This document shows, one piece after another, positions 9,480-21,345 of a DNA stretch of 64,000 nt. The stretch lies in contig JARKIP010000017.1 of assembly GCA_029990175.1 (NCBI GenBank), forward strand, positions 31,049,001 to 31,113,000, read 5' to 3'. Each line of letters starts with the position of its first letter. The stretch's first letter is position 1. The position numbers and the translations under genes were made by a program. The notes under the pieces are model-generated. The model did not search any database and had not been told where the DNA came from. It saw only the letters and a list, made by a program, of their open reading frames with translations. Source of the DNA: Petunia secreta (taxonomy: Eukaryota; Streptophyta; Magnoliopsida; Solanales; Solanaceae).

Positions 9480-10838
9480 ATGATCTCGTGAGTGAATGGG
9501 TAATATTGTATTAATTTCGGATTTAGAATCCGAGGTGGGTCCCGATGGACGGGTTTCGGGCTGAGGTGGGCTTGGGCCCCAAAATTGGAGGTTTTCACCC
9601 TCCTATCATATTTTAACGCTCTAGTTATGATTTTGAATAGTGTGATTGGATTGGGGTTTGTTTTTGCAACCTTTTTGGACTTACTTGGCCGTAGTACTTG
9701 GACCGCCTTTGAGGTAAGTGAGACTTGACCTCTATTTTGCTTGCTTTGCTAAATGGGTATGATTGAACTTGCGTAATGAGTTACGAGCTTCTAAATTATT
9801 AGTATGTTGTGGGACAAGCGCATACTTGTCCATATACGTTAGATTGAGATCGTTTACCTTACTTGAACAATCAAGTTAGCTTTATAACGTTTAGTATTGA
9901 CTTGAATATGGTATTACTTCATACCTTACGACATTTGAGTAAAAGAGCACGACATTGATATGTTCATAACATGTGTATTTAACACTAAATGTGTTTATTT
10001 CTATACTATGGAGTTATATATATACATTTCGGATTATCCATATTATAGTTCTATTTTCTCACTGGTATTTGGATTGTGGGTCACTGATCTAGCCTTATAT
10101 AGCGAGGGCCTATGCCATTAGATAAATTTAGCCATTAGTCTAGCCTAATATGGCGAGGGCCTATGCTATAGAGTTGATGAGCCACTAGTCTAGCCACAAT
10201 GATGGTTATGGCCTATGCTATTATGTTGTATTATATTGTATAAGGAAAGTTGAGAAGTTATAGTGAATGATGGTACTTGAGTATTCCTTTATTATATTTA
10301 TTATATTTTTTTGAATATGCAGGCCTTATTAATATTATCTTCTTATGTATTTTCAAAGACTTATTCCGAAGGGTAAAGTAGCGGGCTTGTCGATAATCTT
10401 ACTAGGCTTCGGCTCATAACTTACTGCTTACACGTGTAGATCCATCTTCTAGCCGGGCAGCTGACTTTTTTTATCCGTTCGAGTCTGTGGACTAAAGTCG
10501 GTTGAGGTGAGCCAATCACATTGTTCATGGTGACACACTGTCTTATCTTCCTTTATATTTTAGACTTTCCTTATGTTTTGGGATGTGCCTTGGATTGTAT
10601 GAACTCTTAGTATGCTCCATTGACATTATGTATTGGGGATAGTTATGTCGAGATTTTTGGGATATTTTGTATTATTATGGTATCACTCCTTTCTCATTCA
10701 GTACGATCATCTTTTAATGTGTTGGTTTAGCCTTTATGTCACTAAATTGTCATTTTGAGCTTCTTACTCACTTATTGGTTCGCCTAAGGGTAGAACTCTT
10801 AGGTGCCATCATGGTCCAAGAAATTGGGTCGTGACAAT
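9480..10838 (+). mobile_element. Decayed LTR remnant ending in GGGTCGTGACA
   Basis: Contains TGGGTCCCGATGGACGGG at about 9537 and ends with AACTCTTAGGTGCCATCATGG and ATTGGGTCGTGACA, a 3' LTR end familiar from Solanaceae retrotransposons (recognition from memory). No tRNA-primer site follows the end at 10838, and no matching TGTCACGAC start is visible upstream, so this is a truncated or solo LTR. No coding potential. Confidence 0.4.
10080..10220 (+). repeat. Three imperfect ~55-bp direct repeats
   Basis: GTCTAGCCTAATATGGCGAGGGCCTATGCT-like units recur three times with degeneration, inside the LTR remnant. Confidence 0.6.
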
Positions 10839-10859
10839 ACACTAACAATATAAAAAATT

Positions 10860-11000
10860 ATTATACTATTTGTCAGAGGCGGAGTTATGATCTAAACTTT
10901 ATGGGTTCTAAATTAGAAGAACAATGACCTCAGATATTAGTAATTAGGTTTCTAAACATAATTTTTGTTTATCTTTAATGATTAACATAAATGCAAGGTT
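10860..11000. mobile_element. hAT-type MITE fragment
   Basis: Begins TGTCAGAGGCGGAGTTATGA followed by CTAAACTTTATGGGTTC. CAGAGGCGGA is a common terminal sequence of short hAT-derived elements in Solanaceae. The opposite end is not identified. Confidence 0.35.
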
Positions 11001-12126
11001 TGGGCTACAGCTATTTGGATTAAACTCTGCGCACTATCTTCTACTCCAAATCCGGAGCTAGCCTTCAAACGCGGGCAAAACTTCACTCTTTTTTCGGAGA
11101 GCTGCCTATGTACCTCTCTGCCTCTGCTATCTGTGCATTTTAACTACGTGGTAACTTGCCTGAATTTTCAGGTCGCTAGCCTGTACCTTTTATGGAAGGT
11201 TTACCTGTAGTCCTCTTTGTGCAGGCTTCTACTTTCTGCTAACCTATAAAGACAACTATCCAAGGTGTTATGTTACAAAATCTTGCACTGTCAAGGGATC
11301 TGAATTCACCGCTTGCACTATGAAACCTAGGTTTATGTAATTATGTTATTCACCTGTAGTAATGTTTCATATAACTAGGTTTGCAGTTGTATTGTAAGAA
11401 AATTAAGTTATATACGGCCAAGATGAAGCTGCGCTGGAGACTCTTGTAACTATTGGCGATATATTTCGGTTTCTAGAGTTGTACCACTGCATAATTAACT
11501 TTTCCTTACTTTTTGAGATGCAAGAAGGTCTAACTGAACCAATTCATTAAAAAATACAGTAAAAAAAAAAAAACGAACTTCTTTTGACTATGTATAAATT
11601 GTTAAATCCCCCTTTTATAAAGGAATACTCTAGTGTATCGGTTATTCAAAAATTGCCTTTTATAGGTTCAAAATCTAAGATGTGACATTTTTGCAATATT
11701 TCGAATCTTGATGTGGCATTCTAGCAATATTTTGAACCGGCATGTTAGAATTTGACTCTGCTATTGAGCACTGCCCGTGACGAAGAGGGAATCTTGAAGA
11801 TAAACTGGAGTGGGCACATTGATAACAGGAAGATAACATACAACTAAACAATATAGAATACATTAAAAGTCACCTGAAAAACTTAATGGTTCATGTTCCA
11901 ATTAATCAGTTACTTTTACAATGTTGTCAAAGATTCAAATTCAAACAGCTAACAAATTCATGAACTAATGTTACAATTACACTCAAAAGGGTTAAAAGGC
12001 ATAAATTAGTAGAAAAAACAGAACATTCTCATTCTAATGCACGTAAAAGATATAAATTTCTCGAGGGTCGTGAGAAATTTGTGAGCACTTTTAACCAAAA
12101 TCACCTACTCTGTCAAGGCTTGTTCT
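11001..12126. other. Downstream flank and probable 3' UTR of the GBF1-like gene
   Basis: No additional gene recognised. The roughly 250 bases next to the stop codon (11870-12126, minus strand) are the probable 3' UTR. The rest is low-complexity or unclassified single-copy-looking sequence, with a short A-run at 11563-11574. Confidence 0.4.
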
Positions 12127-12586
12127 TTAACTATTAGCTTCCTCAACATTGGACTGAAGAGGCGTGGCATTTCCATTACTCTCGAGCTTGGATACCGCCT
12201 CTGGCCCACACAACCTCGTTAACTCTTCCTGTCTCAGCATCAGGTGCCAGGATGAAGGGATAGTTGAGAATACTACTTAAAGTGAGGGCAATTGAGATGA
12301 ACATACAAGAAAATAGAGTTAAGTAAAGATACTTGAAGAGTTTTTACCTTTATCGAATTATTCTCCGAGGTAAGCTTCTCACATTCCACAGAGAGCCTCT
12401 GCAACTCATCTTTGAGTGCATGATTCTCATTGCTCAATGTCTCTACCCTTTGTTGAAGCTCTTCACACTCGGCCTGTGGAGGATAATTAAAAAAAAAAGT
12501 CAAAGACTCAGAAAACTTTACATTCTAGGTAGTCCAGAATTTGGACCAACCAAATAACCAAAGTGGCCATAGACATGGTTTAGGCT

Positions 12587-12641
<55 letters not shown>

Positions 12642-15600
12642 CTTGCTAGTTGGGGTAAGAATATTTAGTTAGATTGCATGTTTTGTATGGACTTGAGGGC
12701 TGCGGCCAAGAGAATTTCCAAGAGCTACGGAGCAGGGACTCTAAATATGTGGTACAGTCACACTCATACCCTATTACTACCTTCTGATGATTGGTACTTT
12801 TGATTAATGTAAGTCTATGAAGTTGGAGAGGAAAACACAGGCTGGCAGTTTATATCAGCATTCACAAATCTTGCAAATGCTATGCACTATTGTTTCCTAA
12901 TTAATAACATTTGATATAAAGTTAACAAATGATGGAAGTTTACTTTTTAATACTCAGAACCTCTAATAATGTATACACTATTGCTAGAAGTGTGTCAAAA
13001 CATTTTGAAAGATCCTAGTGCTGAAGGCTTGTTGCATAGAATGTAATAAAGCAGTACTATCTGTTTAAGTGTCCGTAAATGGAGCTGTCTAGGATTTAAG
13101 GTTGAGAAGTTGATGAAAAATATTCTTTAGTAACTAGTAAGAGTTCTGCATTGTTGGAAGAGACTATGTACTTGGAACCAGGTTATCAGCATCCAGAGGA
13201 TTGGTGGCTGGGTTCTGTAACATAGTAACCATAAGTATTTCGCTGATTGGCTAACAGCGCTAGGCCCTAATGCTTCTGGTACAAAGTGACAGGAAGTAGT
13301 TAAAATTTCCACCATAAAGGTTGAGTTTCAAGGAGCAATCATAGACCTCCACCTCCACTCCCCAAGGAAAGGGAAAATAATAGAAGCTGTTGCATTTACA
13401 AGGTCCTTGAAATGAAATCCTCAGATTCGAGCATCATATGCACATACTACCATGCATTCGCTTCCCCTATCTCTCAGATTGTTTAAATTTATGACGGAGA
13501 AAATTTGATATAACAATTCCAACCTCAGAGAAGTTGGGGAATCCAGTTGAAACAAGTGACTTGAAGTTCAGTTTAAGGTTTAAGCTCGAGAATAATGCTA
13601 CAATTAGTTTTAGTGAACAAAAAAAGAATAATGCTACAATTTTATGGAGCACCATGTGCTCTATAATTGCGTACAACAGGGGTGATCTTCTAAGGTTTCA
13701 CTTAGATGCATAACCATCAATTCCCTTCTTTAAGTCAGATCCATCAGCTTCTCTAAGAATTGCCATTTTGACTTGTGATAACATTGGACATTGGGTGCTT
13801 CTACTTTGATTAGTTCTACTTTCAAATGGAGATGAGGGCTTCCTTTCTCATCTTCAGCTCCTCGTGCGCCACAACACCCCCCCCCCCCCCCCAAACCCCT
13901 CCCAACCCCATGGATGTCGTACATTAATTTATTTCACCCAAAAAAAAAAAAAAAAAAAACCTAAAACTCAGTACTGGAACCAAAACAACCCAAAAGAGCA
14001 TTTGTACGTTTCCTAGAACATAGATAAAATCAATCCTGTTTGTTGAAGAGGTGAAGAAGAAACAGTATTTGTAAAAAGTAACTCATACCTGCTTGCGTAA
14101 TCTTGACCTTCTAGCTGATTCTCGATTAGATTGCTTTCTCTTTTGCCTCTTAAGTTCACGTTCATCCTATCAAGAAGGGTATAATGTCCTTGTCAACAAC
14201 AAGAGATACAGTGATGATACTAACAAGTGTACAAACAACAACAATAATTATCTCTATTTGAAATATGTTAAAACACCTTCGGACTCCCACAAAATTTACT
14301 GAGTTATATCATACAGCTGTGAAATTCAAACTAGGATAAGATCAAGACACAAAGATATATAGCTGCCAAATAGGGAGCCATAGATACAGAATTATTGATA
14401 TAAGGAATTCGAAACCAAATTCAGTTTTCCGCAACCAATTTTCACACCTTAATCAGTTTAAATTCTTTTTAATGTAATCTAAGAACAGAAATTTAGGCAA
14501 ACATGGCTTACAAACAGGCAGTTTATCTCATAAAGAATGACCTGATTGTTTCTTTGAAAGTTCTCCGGCAGAGTACTGGTGTATGTGTTAAGGTTACAAT
14601 TGTCTGAAAGCAACTCTGCATTTCTAGTCTGTAACTAGCCATGAAGTATTTTAGGGCCAACCAAAACAAAGGAAGACCTGTAAAAACCCAGACCTAAGCT
14701 CGCTCTCAAGACCTTCTTTTGAGTTTTGAGATTTCAATCTTTCTCTATCCTCATTGCGATATTGTAATTTCCCTGAACCATCATTTTTGTTAGATAGTTA
14801 CTTTAACTTAAGTACCCAACTTGTGGGATTACACTGGGTATGTTGTTGTTGTTGAGTTACTTCAACTTAATTGAACATGTCTATATGTATTGTTTATAGT
14901 AGTGTCACTCATTCGTTAAATATAAGATTCCTATAAATAGATTTGTCTTGTAATACCTAATTATCAATTCATTAACACATCTCATTTTTCTCAGAATTTT
15001 TAAAATTGTTGAGTAAACATAAATTCTAGATGTCATGATACACTAGAAACAGTGAGTCTCTTATCGACACTATCTTCATATGACCCTAATGACCATCTGC
15101 AACAAAGAAGAGGAAGTGCATTTTGTGCTATTTAGGAGACAGGCAGTTAGAGGAACAAATTTGATAAGAGACTGGCAGTATGTCCAGAGAACACAAAGTA
15201 ACTTGATCAGCTGCACATTCATTTGTTTCAGAAAGTTGAGCAAGGAACAAAATCTACCTGAACCCACTCACGTCCTATAGCTGGCGAGACACCAGGTTGA
15301 TTTGGTCGCATCTTAATCATTCCAGGACCGCCAGAGGATTGGTTCCACAAATCCATCCCAATATTCAGATTAGTTGCAGGCATAGCGACTGGATTCCCTG
15401 TTGCAGGATTGCTCTGAGCACTGGTTCCTAATAATGGACAACCACAAAAACCTATTTAACAAAACGAATGAGGACTAATTAGGAAGCAGACAAGTTAAAC
15501 AAATTACCATTTGCAAGCATTAGATCGAAGCTTCTACTCTTGTTTGCAGAAAATTCCTGAAATAACAACCGAAAAAAATAAGCCTTTCTTAACTAGCAAT

Positions 15601-16697
15601 TGAAAGAGAAAAGACATGACATCAATACATTTAAGAAAGCTATATGACATTCTTAAGCTAATCGGAAAGCATACATTTTCATCATCTTCATCAGACGAAC
15701 CTTCACTTCCACTTTCACCACTATTCAAGAGAATATATTAAGTCAGATATACAACAATGCATCCAAAAAAAGAATCGGAAAGTGAGACTAAAATGAGAAT
15801 ATTTAGACAAATGGAACACCAAATCCACATCGCAACACCTTCGCGTAGCACCATCATTTCCGGAACCTGAAGCCACTTTCCCACTTTCTCCTGCCTTGCC
15901 ACCTGAAGATCCCTTTAACTTTTTGCCTGTGCTCTGGTCCTTGCCATCAGGTGCCCTGCTATCAGCTTCTGGATTTGCCTGCAGTGTGTTTGGAGTCTAC
16001 CAAAAGGACATGAATAGAAATTAGACTCTTTTTCATCAGCTTCCAATTGAGCGTATATATTTCCAAAATGCTTAGTTACCATGGGCATATTAGGATGAGC
16101 ATAAACTCCAGCAGGAGGATACATAGCTGGATATGGGACTGGAGCTCCATAAGGGGGCATGAGCGGATGCTGAAAATACAACATATTAAAGTATAATGAA
16201 AATGTTCTGAGCACTTTATATAGTAAAATGTTGCAATGCGCCGTAATAGAAACAGATACTTTAAAAGTGAATGAAAAATCAATCACCTGGCCTCCCCACA
16301 TGTATGGATGAGGAGTAGGAGAAGCAACTGCTGGGGGGAAGAAGGGAGGTGTAGCTCCAGCACCATAGTAAGCCTAACCAGGGAAATTAATGCTTAAAAA
16401 TTAAAACATACACCATCTTATTTAAGAATGTTGATGGCGCACTTGACTCTGATTAAACACAAAGAAATTCACTATCAACCTGCATAGAACTTGACCAATC
16501 AGGATATGAAGGGGTAGTTTGTGTCTCCTGAAAATCAAACAAATGGAGAACTTGTGAAAAATGAGCCTCAAGACGGAGAAGTAAAAAGAGAGAGACATTA
16601 AAACTTATATAAGCACTTATTGCGTGTAAATGTATAGGACCTGAGCTGCAGTAGCTTTTGAAGGCTTCGTAGGGGTGCTCTCTTCCCCAGCCCCCAT
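12127..16697 (-). CDS. GBF1: G-box-binding factor 1-type bZIP transcription factor, complete
   Basis: Eleven coding exons on the minus strand: 16697-16641, 16527-16480, 16373-16287, 16169-16080, 15996-15839, 15720-15675, 15556-15508, 15427-15258, 14166-14089, 12473-12348, 12228-12127. All introns are GT-AG and all phases agree, giving 336 residues (Arabidopsis GBF1 has about 315). N-terminal Pro-rich MFMR region (exons 2-4: PSYPDWSSSMQ, PHPYMWGGQ, HPLMPPYGAPVPYPAMYPP), Ser/Gly/acidic middle, NLNIGMDLW, then the basic region (ELKRQKRKQSNRESARRSR, with the N-x7-R signature NRESARRSR) and a leucine zipper (exon 10). It should bind G-box (CACGTG) promoters in the nucleus as a homo- or heterodimer. 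GBF3/CPRF-type paralogues are the alternative name; MFMR spacing and NLNIGMDLW favour GBF1. No defect seen. Confidence 0.93.
12348..12473 (-). CDS. GBF1: Exon 10 of the GBF1-like gene: leucine zipper
   Basis: 42 codons starting AECEELQQRVETL. Leucines or related residues recur at heptad spacing (L6, L13 then L20, L27 and on in this exon's numbering), forming the dimerisation coil; N15-E16-N17 and E36-N38-N39 are typical polar positions. The exon ends in NNSIK and joins the last exon EELTRLCGPEAV in phase 0. Confidence 0.93.
12587..12639. repeat. (AT)n microsatellite in GBF1 intron
   Basis: Run of AT dinucleotides, about 50 bases, in the 1.6-kb intron between the basic-region and zipper exons. 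Confidence 0.97.
13874..13893. repeat. Poly(C) tract in GBF1 intron
   Basis: About 18 consecutive C on the plus strand (poly-G in the sense strand of the GBF1-like transcript), followed 40 bases on by a run of 18 A (13939-13958). Confidence 0.95.
14089..14166 (-). CDS. GBF1: Exon 9 of the GBF1-like gene: bZIP basic region
   Basis: 26 codons from DERELKRQKRKQ to SARRSRLRKQ, bounded by a TTGATAG acceptor and a CAG|GTATG donor. It contains all DNA-contacting residues of the plant GBF basic region, including the invariant Asn and Arg. The intron that follows splits the basic region from the zipper, as in other plant GBF genes. Confidence 0.93.
14805..14856 (+). mobile_element. TS-SINE-like 3' end
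   Basis: ACTTGTGGGATTACACTGGG followed by TATGTTGTTGTTGTTG matches the 3' end of TS-type SINEs of Solanaceae, which finish in (GTT)n. The upstream tRNA-derived head is not recognised, so only the tail is claimed. It lies in the intron before the basic-region exon. Confidence 0.45.
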
Positions 16698-16781
16698 TAC
16701 GTCAGTCAATTTGATAGTCAAGTGTCCACGTTCTATTTGATTATTCAGAAGAACATGCACTCGAACAAAAGCTAGATGTAC
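16698..16781 (-). other. GBF1: 5' UTR exon 2 part of the GBF1-like gene
   Basis: The sequence upstream of the ATG continues to a CTCTCAG acceptor (complement of CTGAGAG at 16782-16788). No ATG in frame upstream; a stop-bearing leader. This joins the non-coding first exon near 19.5 kb (inference), as GBF1 genes often have a 5' UTR intron. Confidence 0.5.
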
Positions 16782-17349
16782 CTGAGAGTAGGAGAAGATA
16801 ACGGGAAAATTAGTTAGAACTCTTTCGTTTTCATCTGTATATATTACTCTAGCCTTTGATATATTGGATAACTATATAGTTACATGACTGGACACTCATC
16901 CTTATGTTATGAATAGAAATGTACGTTTCACAGATCATATTTCAATATTAAAGCATGGGTGAGACACTTATAACTTTCAATGCATTAAAGAAACTTCCAT
17001 ACTTGCCTCTCTTTTGTATATAAACCGCAAAAAGGTAAACCAGTATCATCCAACAGACTGCAAAAAGACGAAACTAGATGTGTACATATCAAGGAGGCAA
17101 TTGTAGTCTTGCATCAGACATTTGACTTGGAAGAAACCAATTATCTATATTGCAAACTATGAGGAATCTGTTTGAGCACAGAACACAAACTATATCAGAT
17201 AAGCAACTAGTATCAAAGTTACTAAAGGACCCCTTACTGTCTTACAAGGTTTAGGATTTTTCTCCCCGAATTCAGAATTGAAAGATTATCATGCCAAACC
17301 ATGGATACAAAAGATGATATAAAGGATTTTCTCATATAGGTCTACACGG
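16782..17349. other. GBF1 5' UTR intron, 3' part
   Basis: Intron sequence without a recognised gene or repeat. It may hold a further small UTR exon near 17,040-17,080, which cannot be decided by eye. Confidence 0.3.
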
Positions 17350-18340
17350 CATTGAGAGACGGTGTATTCTGCCGACGATATTGTGCTAACTGACGAACCA
17401 ACGAGGTGTCAACAAAGTTTGAGTTTTGGAAAAGCACTCTAGAGAGTAACGGTTTTAGGATTAGTATTAGTAAATGCACACTGCAAGTTCTGTCAATATA
17501 AAAAGAGTGAAATTGAGGTGAGATAAGACAAAATTGTGGTGCCTAAATGCAAACAATTCAAACATCTAGGCTCGTGATTCTAGAAGAAAATAGCTACACA
17601 TATAATTAAAATCGGATGATTCAAACGGATAAGTGCTACCACGAGTGTTATGCAATAGAAGAATGCCTGCTAAAGTGAAAGATTAAGTTTTATAAAACAG
17701 TTATAAGACCAGAAACATTGTAAGAGAGTGAATGTTATGCCTAAAGTCCAACGCATCCACAAGAGAGTGTTGCGGAGATGCGACAGCTAAGGTGGATGTG
17801 TGGCCATACAAGATTGGAAATGACTATATTCATGTAGCACACATTGAGGACACAATGTAAGAAGGTCGACTGAGCTGGTTTGGAAATGTCCGTGTCTAAC
17901 TGTCGACCTCCAAATGCAATGATTCATAGGTGTACAATCATGATGAGTGAATGTGCCAAAAGGGTACGAGGTAAACCTCACATATCATGGAATAAAGTTG
18001 TTTCGAATGACCTACAATCCCATGCATACTTTGTGAAAGGTAAGGTGCAATGGAAGAAAAAAATCTATACAGGTGATACCTATTACTTGACCATATTTTT
18101 AGCCATTAGAAGCTTTACTTCACGTCATATGTTTTCTAAGAGCGATTAGCCTTTATATGTTTTTATGCGATTAAAAAAAAAATAGAAAACTCCGATTACT
18201 TTTTGTTTTAGTTTTGTGCTATTATATTTGCCTGAGATGAATTTAAATCGAGTGAGATGGTCCGTGAGGATTCATATTGCCGGCCTTAACTTGTTTATGA
18301 CTGAGGCATAGTTGTTTTTGTTGTTATAATTATTTCTTTT
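17350..18340 (+). pseudogene. LINE (RTE-like) reverse-transcriptase 3' fragment, dead
   Basis: Plus-strand remains of the C-terminal part of a non-LTR reverse transcriptase, readable only by changing frames and ignoring stops: FEFWKSTLESNGFRIS, KFYKTVIRPETL, AEMRQLRWMCGHTRL, and KRVRGKPHISWNKVV. The order (YADD-distal thumb region, RPAMLYG-like, RWM-GHTR, RGRP-x-W) is that of plant RTE-type LINEs. The element ends with CTTAACTTGTTTATGACTGA and GGCATAGTTGTTTTTGTTGTT, a (TTG)n-type tail. 5'-truncated, as usual for LINEs. It lies inside the 5' UTR intron of the GBF1-like gene in the opposite orientation. Confidence 0.75.
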
Positions 18341-18529
18341 TATTATTGTTGTTATTGTTTCAACTTTGAATCATATGATCTTCTTTCTTCCTAAAAAGCA
18401 TAGTTATGATTTATCAACATATGCGAATATTCACTCTCGTCTCATACTATGTTACTAAGTCTACCTTTTATAGACGGGTTACCTGTATTACCATTAATAT
18501 GACCTGCTAGTGTAAAAATTCTTTTGGGG

Positions 18530-19095
18530 TTTGTTTGGTTGGACGTTAAGTTATAAATGGATTAGTAACATAGAGATTAGTAATACATGAATTAGTAATG
18601 CATAGATTATAATGCGAAGTTATTTGTTATTTGGTGTTTGGTTCATTGTACTAAAAGTTGGAAAGTAAAGATATTGCATAAACTATGTGTTAATTTTAAA
18701 GCTATATTTACTATTGTACCCATGAGTCTTTGACTTTTAAGTGGCTTCTAGGAAAAAGCAAAGGATAGTTTTGTCGATTTGATATTTACTCCATGTATAC
18801 GCAATACATCGGGGTTGTTAGGTTGGTGGTATTAAAATCCGAATAACTAATACATCAAACAAATCCCCACTTGTGGGATAAACTGGGCATGTTGTTGTTG
18901 TTAATACATCAAACTAAACGACTCCGTATAGTTATTCCATGTTGTTGGTGGAATAACATTGATACCACAACTGGTATAAATACAAGAATTAACTATACAA
19001 GGATTGAAAATATAAACCAAACATAGGATAACAAATACGAACTTCCTTATACCATGATTAGTTCTTGTTATACATCAAACCAAGCACACTCTTAC
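18530..19095. mobile_element. Tourist/PIF-Harbinger-like MITE, possibly nested
   Basis: Left end GGGTTTGTTTGGTTGGACG and right end, on the other strand, GTGTGCTTGGTTTGATGTAT form an imperfect terminal inverted repeat. ATTAGTAATAC / ATACATCAAAC motifs recur inside; a second end-like sequence at 18840-18925 (ATACATCAAACTAAACG) and a copy of TTGTGGGATAAACTGGGCAT suggest a nested insertion. No coding content. Confidence 0.5.
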
Positions 19096-19399
19096 AGAAG
19101 GAGCAAATAGGAAATTCTGAAAAGTTCACTCAACCCCCCTCCCATCCCCCCACCAAAGAATAATTTTGCTTAACACAGATTTTCTAAGAGAATTGTCTTT
19201 TTATATATCTATTTAGTAACTAACTTTCCAACTATATTTGCAAAGAACAATCTTGTAACTCAAACTATAATCATAACAGAGTAACAGACACCACGTGGAC
19301 AAATTCAAACTAAACGGCTATAATTAGCAAGACCCCAATTCTGATATAACATAGTATTAAATATAAAACAACTATAGTAATTATGCTTTTTTATTACTC

Positions 19400-19425
19400 T
19401 GTGTGTGTGTGTGTGTGTGTGTGTT
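19400..19425. repeat. (GT)n microsatellite
   Basis: About 12 GT units, just downstream of the non-coding first exon of the GBF1-like gene (in its intron). Confidence 0.95.
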
Positions 19426-19474
19426 ATGTGGCAAAATTAAAAAGAGAAAAAGAGAGGAAGAAAGAAAAACAGAC

Positions 19475-19630
19475 CTGGCTGTGAGGTGGAACAAGGAGAG
19501 AGTCCAACTCGGATAAACGATGCTGTTTTTTTGCTTGTGTGTTTATGTTTCTTGTTTTTTCTTTGGTTCCTATTAATTGAAAAAAATAAAAAATAAATAG
19601 AACTTTCCTTATCTTCCTCAAGAGATCCAA
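19475..19630 (-). other. GBF1: Probable non-coding first exon of the GBF1-like gene
   Basis: On the minus strand the sequence CACCTCACAGCCAG is followed by GTCTGTTTT, a good plant donor at 19474. The exon itself is purine/T-mixed leader sequence; a short upstream frame (MDLLRKIRK...) starts inside it but its relevance is unknown. Exon extent and transcription start are inferred; no clear TATA box was identified. Confidence 0.45.
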
Positions 19631-19732
19631 CGGTTATAAGACTTTGAGTAGAAACTTTTCCTAAATCCTATGATTAATGATTAGTCCAAAGTTTTAAAAT
19701 TGTTGACTGCTTCACAAAGTTGTTTGACTTAT

Positions 19733-19972
19733 CATTGTTTCTGTTTCAATTTATATAAATTTATTTGATTTATCATAAAGTTTAAATTCACGTAATTTAA
19801 TTAAAAAAATTAAAAATTAGAATCTAAAATAAGTCATTGGTGTTTGATGAGGTTATAAATCATTTTATTTAAGGCACATTACTAAAAAAATTAAATTATT
19901 TGTAAATTTAAAATGAATCTTTCCTTTCATAATTAAAAAAAATATTCATATAAATTGAAACAGACGGAACAA
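19733..19972. mobile_element. Stowaway-type MITE
   Basis: Left TGTTTCTGTTTCAATTTATA and right ATATAAATTGAAACAGACGG are inverted copies of the Stowaway terminal sequence (CTCCGTYTGTTTCAATTTAT). Length about 240 bp and AT-rich interior fit. It lies directly upstream of the GBF1-like gene. Confidence 0.7.
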
Positions 19973-20884
19973 ATAGAGTATCTAAACTACCCTAGGAGTG
20001 GGTTGGGTAGGCCCGACCCGACCCGTTTGGGAGTTGGGTTTAGGAAGTTGACACGTGAGGTTGAAAGAGGAATCCAACTGACAAAAAAGAAGTGGATAGG
20101 AATGACAAGGCAACAATTAAGACAACAAAATGGATAACTTAATTTAATTACCCCACCGCCACCCAACTTTGTATCCCACAAGGAACCGGCATTCAAATTC
20201 CACGGAGTAACTTACCTTAATGGTCCTCCATGTTTTGAGTTAGGTAAGATTTTCCCCTAACAAATCTTCTTTCAATTATTACATCCTCTAATCTTAATAT
20301 GATAGAGTTTGGACATGATTTGGCTAAGTTTAAGAGAAAAAGCATTTGAAGTTGAAGTTGAAAAGACATACTATTTGATTTCCATATCTAAATGCTTTTA
20401 ATTTCATCTAAGCATATATTTGCGATTAGAGATACTATCATTTTATATGCAAAATAGTAATCAACAAATCTTACTCCCAACAAGAAATCAGAAATGGGTG
20501 ACACGATTAGGCTTTTCCACTAGTAAGATTGTAGTGTAAAGTTCTACTTTTGCTTCGAAAATTTGAAAAGTAAACACATTCAATTGGAATAAAAATTTAT
20601 CTACTATTACAGGTAAATTTCTAATACACTACTAGTATTAATAATACATCTAGTGACTTGTAAAATGTGTTCGTCGTGAGTGAGAGCAACAAAAAACTAA
20701 CATTATATTTACAGGGCTGAATTTATCACTCCGTTCAAATCTAGCATAAGGTCCCGTTTGTCCATAATATTTGGGGATAGTATTTGAAGTGAAAATTTTG
20801 AAATACATGTTTGTTTGTACAATTTGACCCAAATTCAACAAAACTTGAAAACATAAATTTGAAATTTCAAATCTTGCATATGAG
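19973..20884. other. Upstream intergenic region, no gene
   Basis: AT-rich spacer. Contains a short GGGCCCGACCCGACCC-type block (20000-20035) like hAT subterminal sequence, and a GTTTGGACATGATTTGGC phrase (20310) typical of MITE debris. No protein-coding gene seen. Confidence 0.4.
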
Positions 20885-21345
20885 CTGAAAATTAGCCAGC
20901 GTTGCAAAACTCATTGAAAACTAGCCAGATCTGAAAAAATTCCAATATTTTATATTGAAATTTGTGAACAAAATTTTAAAATTCCAGTATTTTATACTGG
21001 AGTCATTTAAATATAAATCACACTAAAAAAAAAATACTAGGATTTCGAAATATGAATCTCAGTATAAAACATGTTAGTTCAAAGTCCCAATATAATATAC
21101 TGAGACTTTAAATATGAACTCCGGTTTTTTCTGAAACTTTAAACAAATATCCAGATTCTTTTTCTATAGTTTGGTTCAAAGTCTCAGATATTTGTATTGT
21201 GGCTAGTCTGGATGTTGTTTAATGCCAAGAGGCTGTAAATGTGCAGGGAGGGTAATTTTGGCTATTTCTCAATTAATTTTAAAACAATTGATGAAATTCA
21301 TTTAGAGCGTCCAAAACTGGCTAGTTATTAATTTTCACTATACAA
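20885..21345. mobile_element. MITE-like inverted-repeat element
   Basis: TGAAAATTAGCCAG (20885) and ATTGAAAACTAGCCAG (20914) face CTGGCTAGTTATTAATTTTCA (21322), an imperfect terminal inverted repeat about 430 bp apart. Internal sequence repeats ATTTTATACTGG / CAGTATAAAACA in both orientations. No coding content. Confidence 0.45.
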
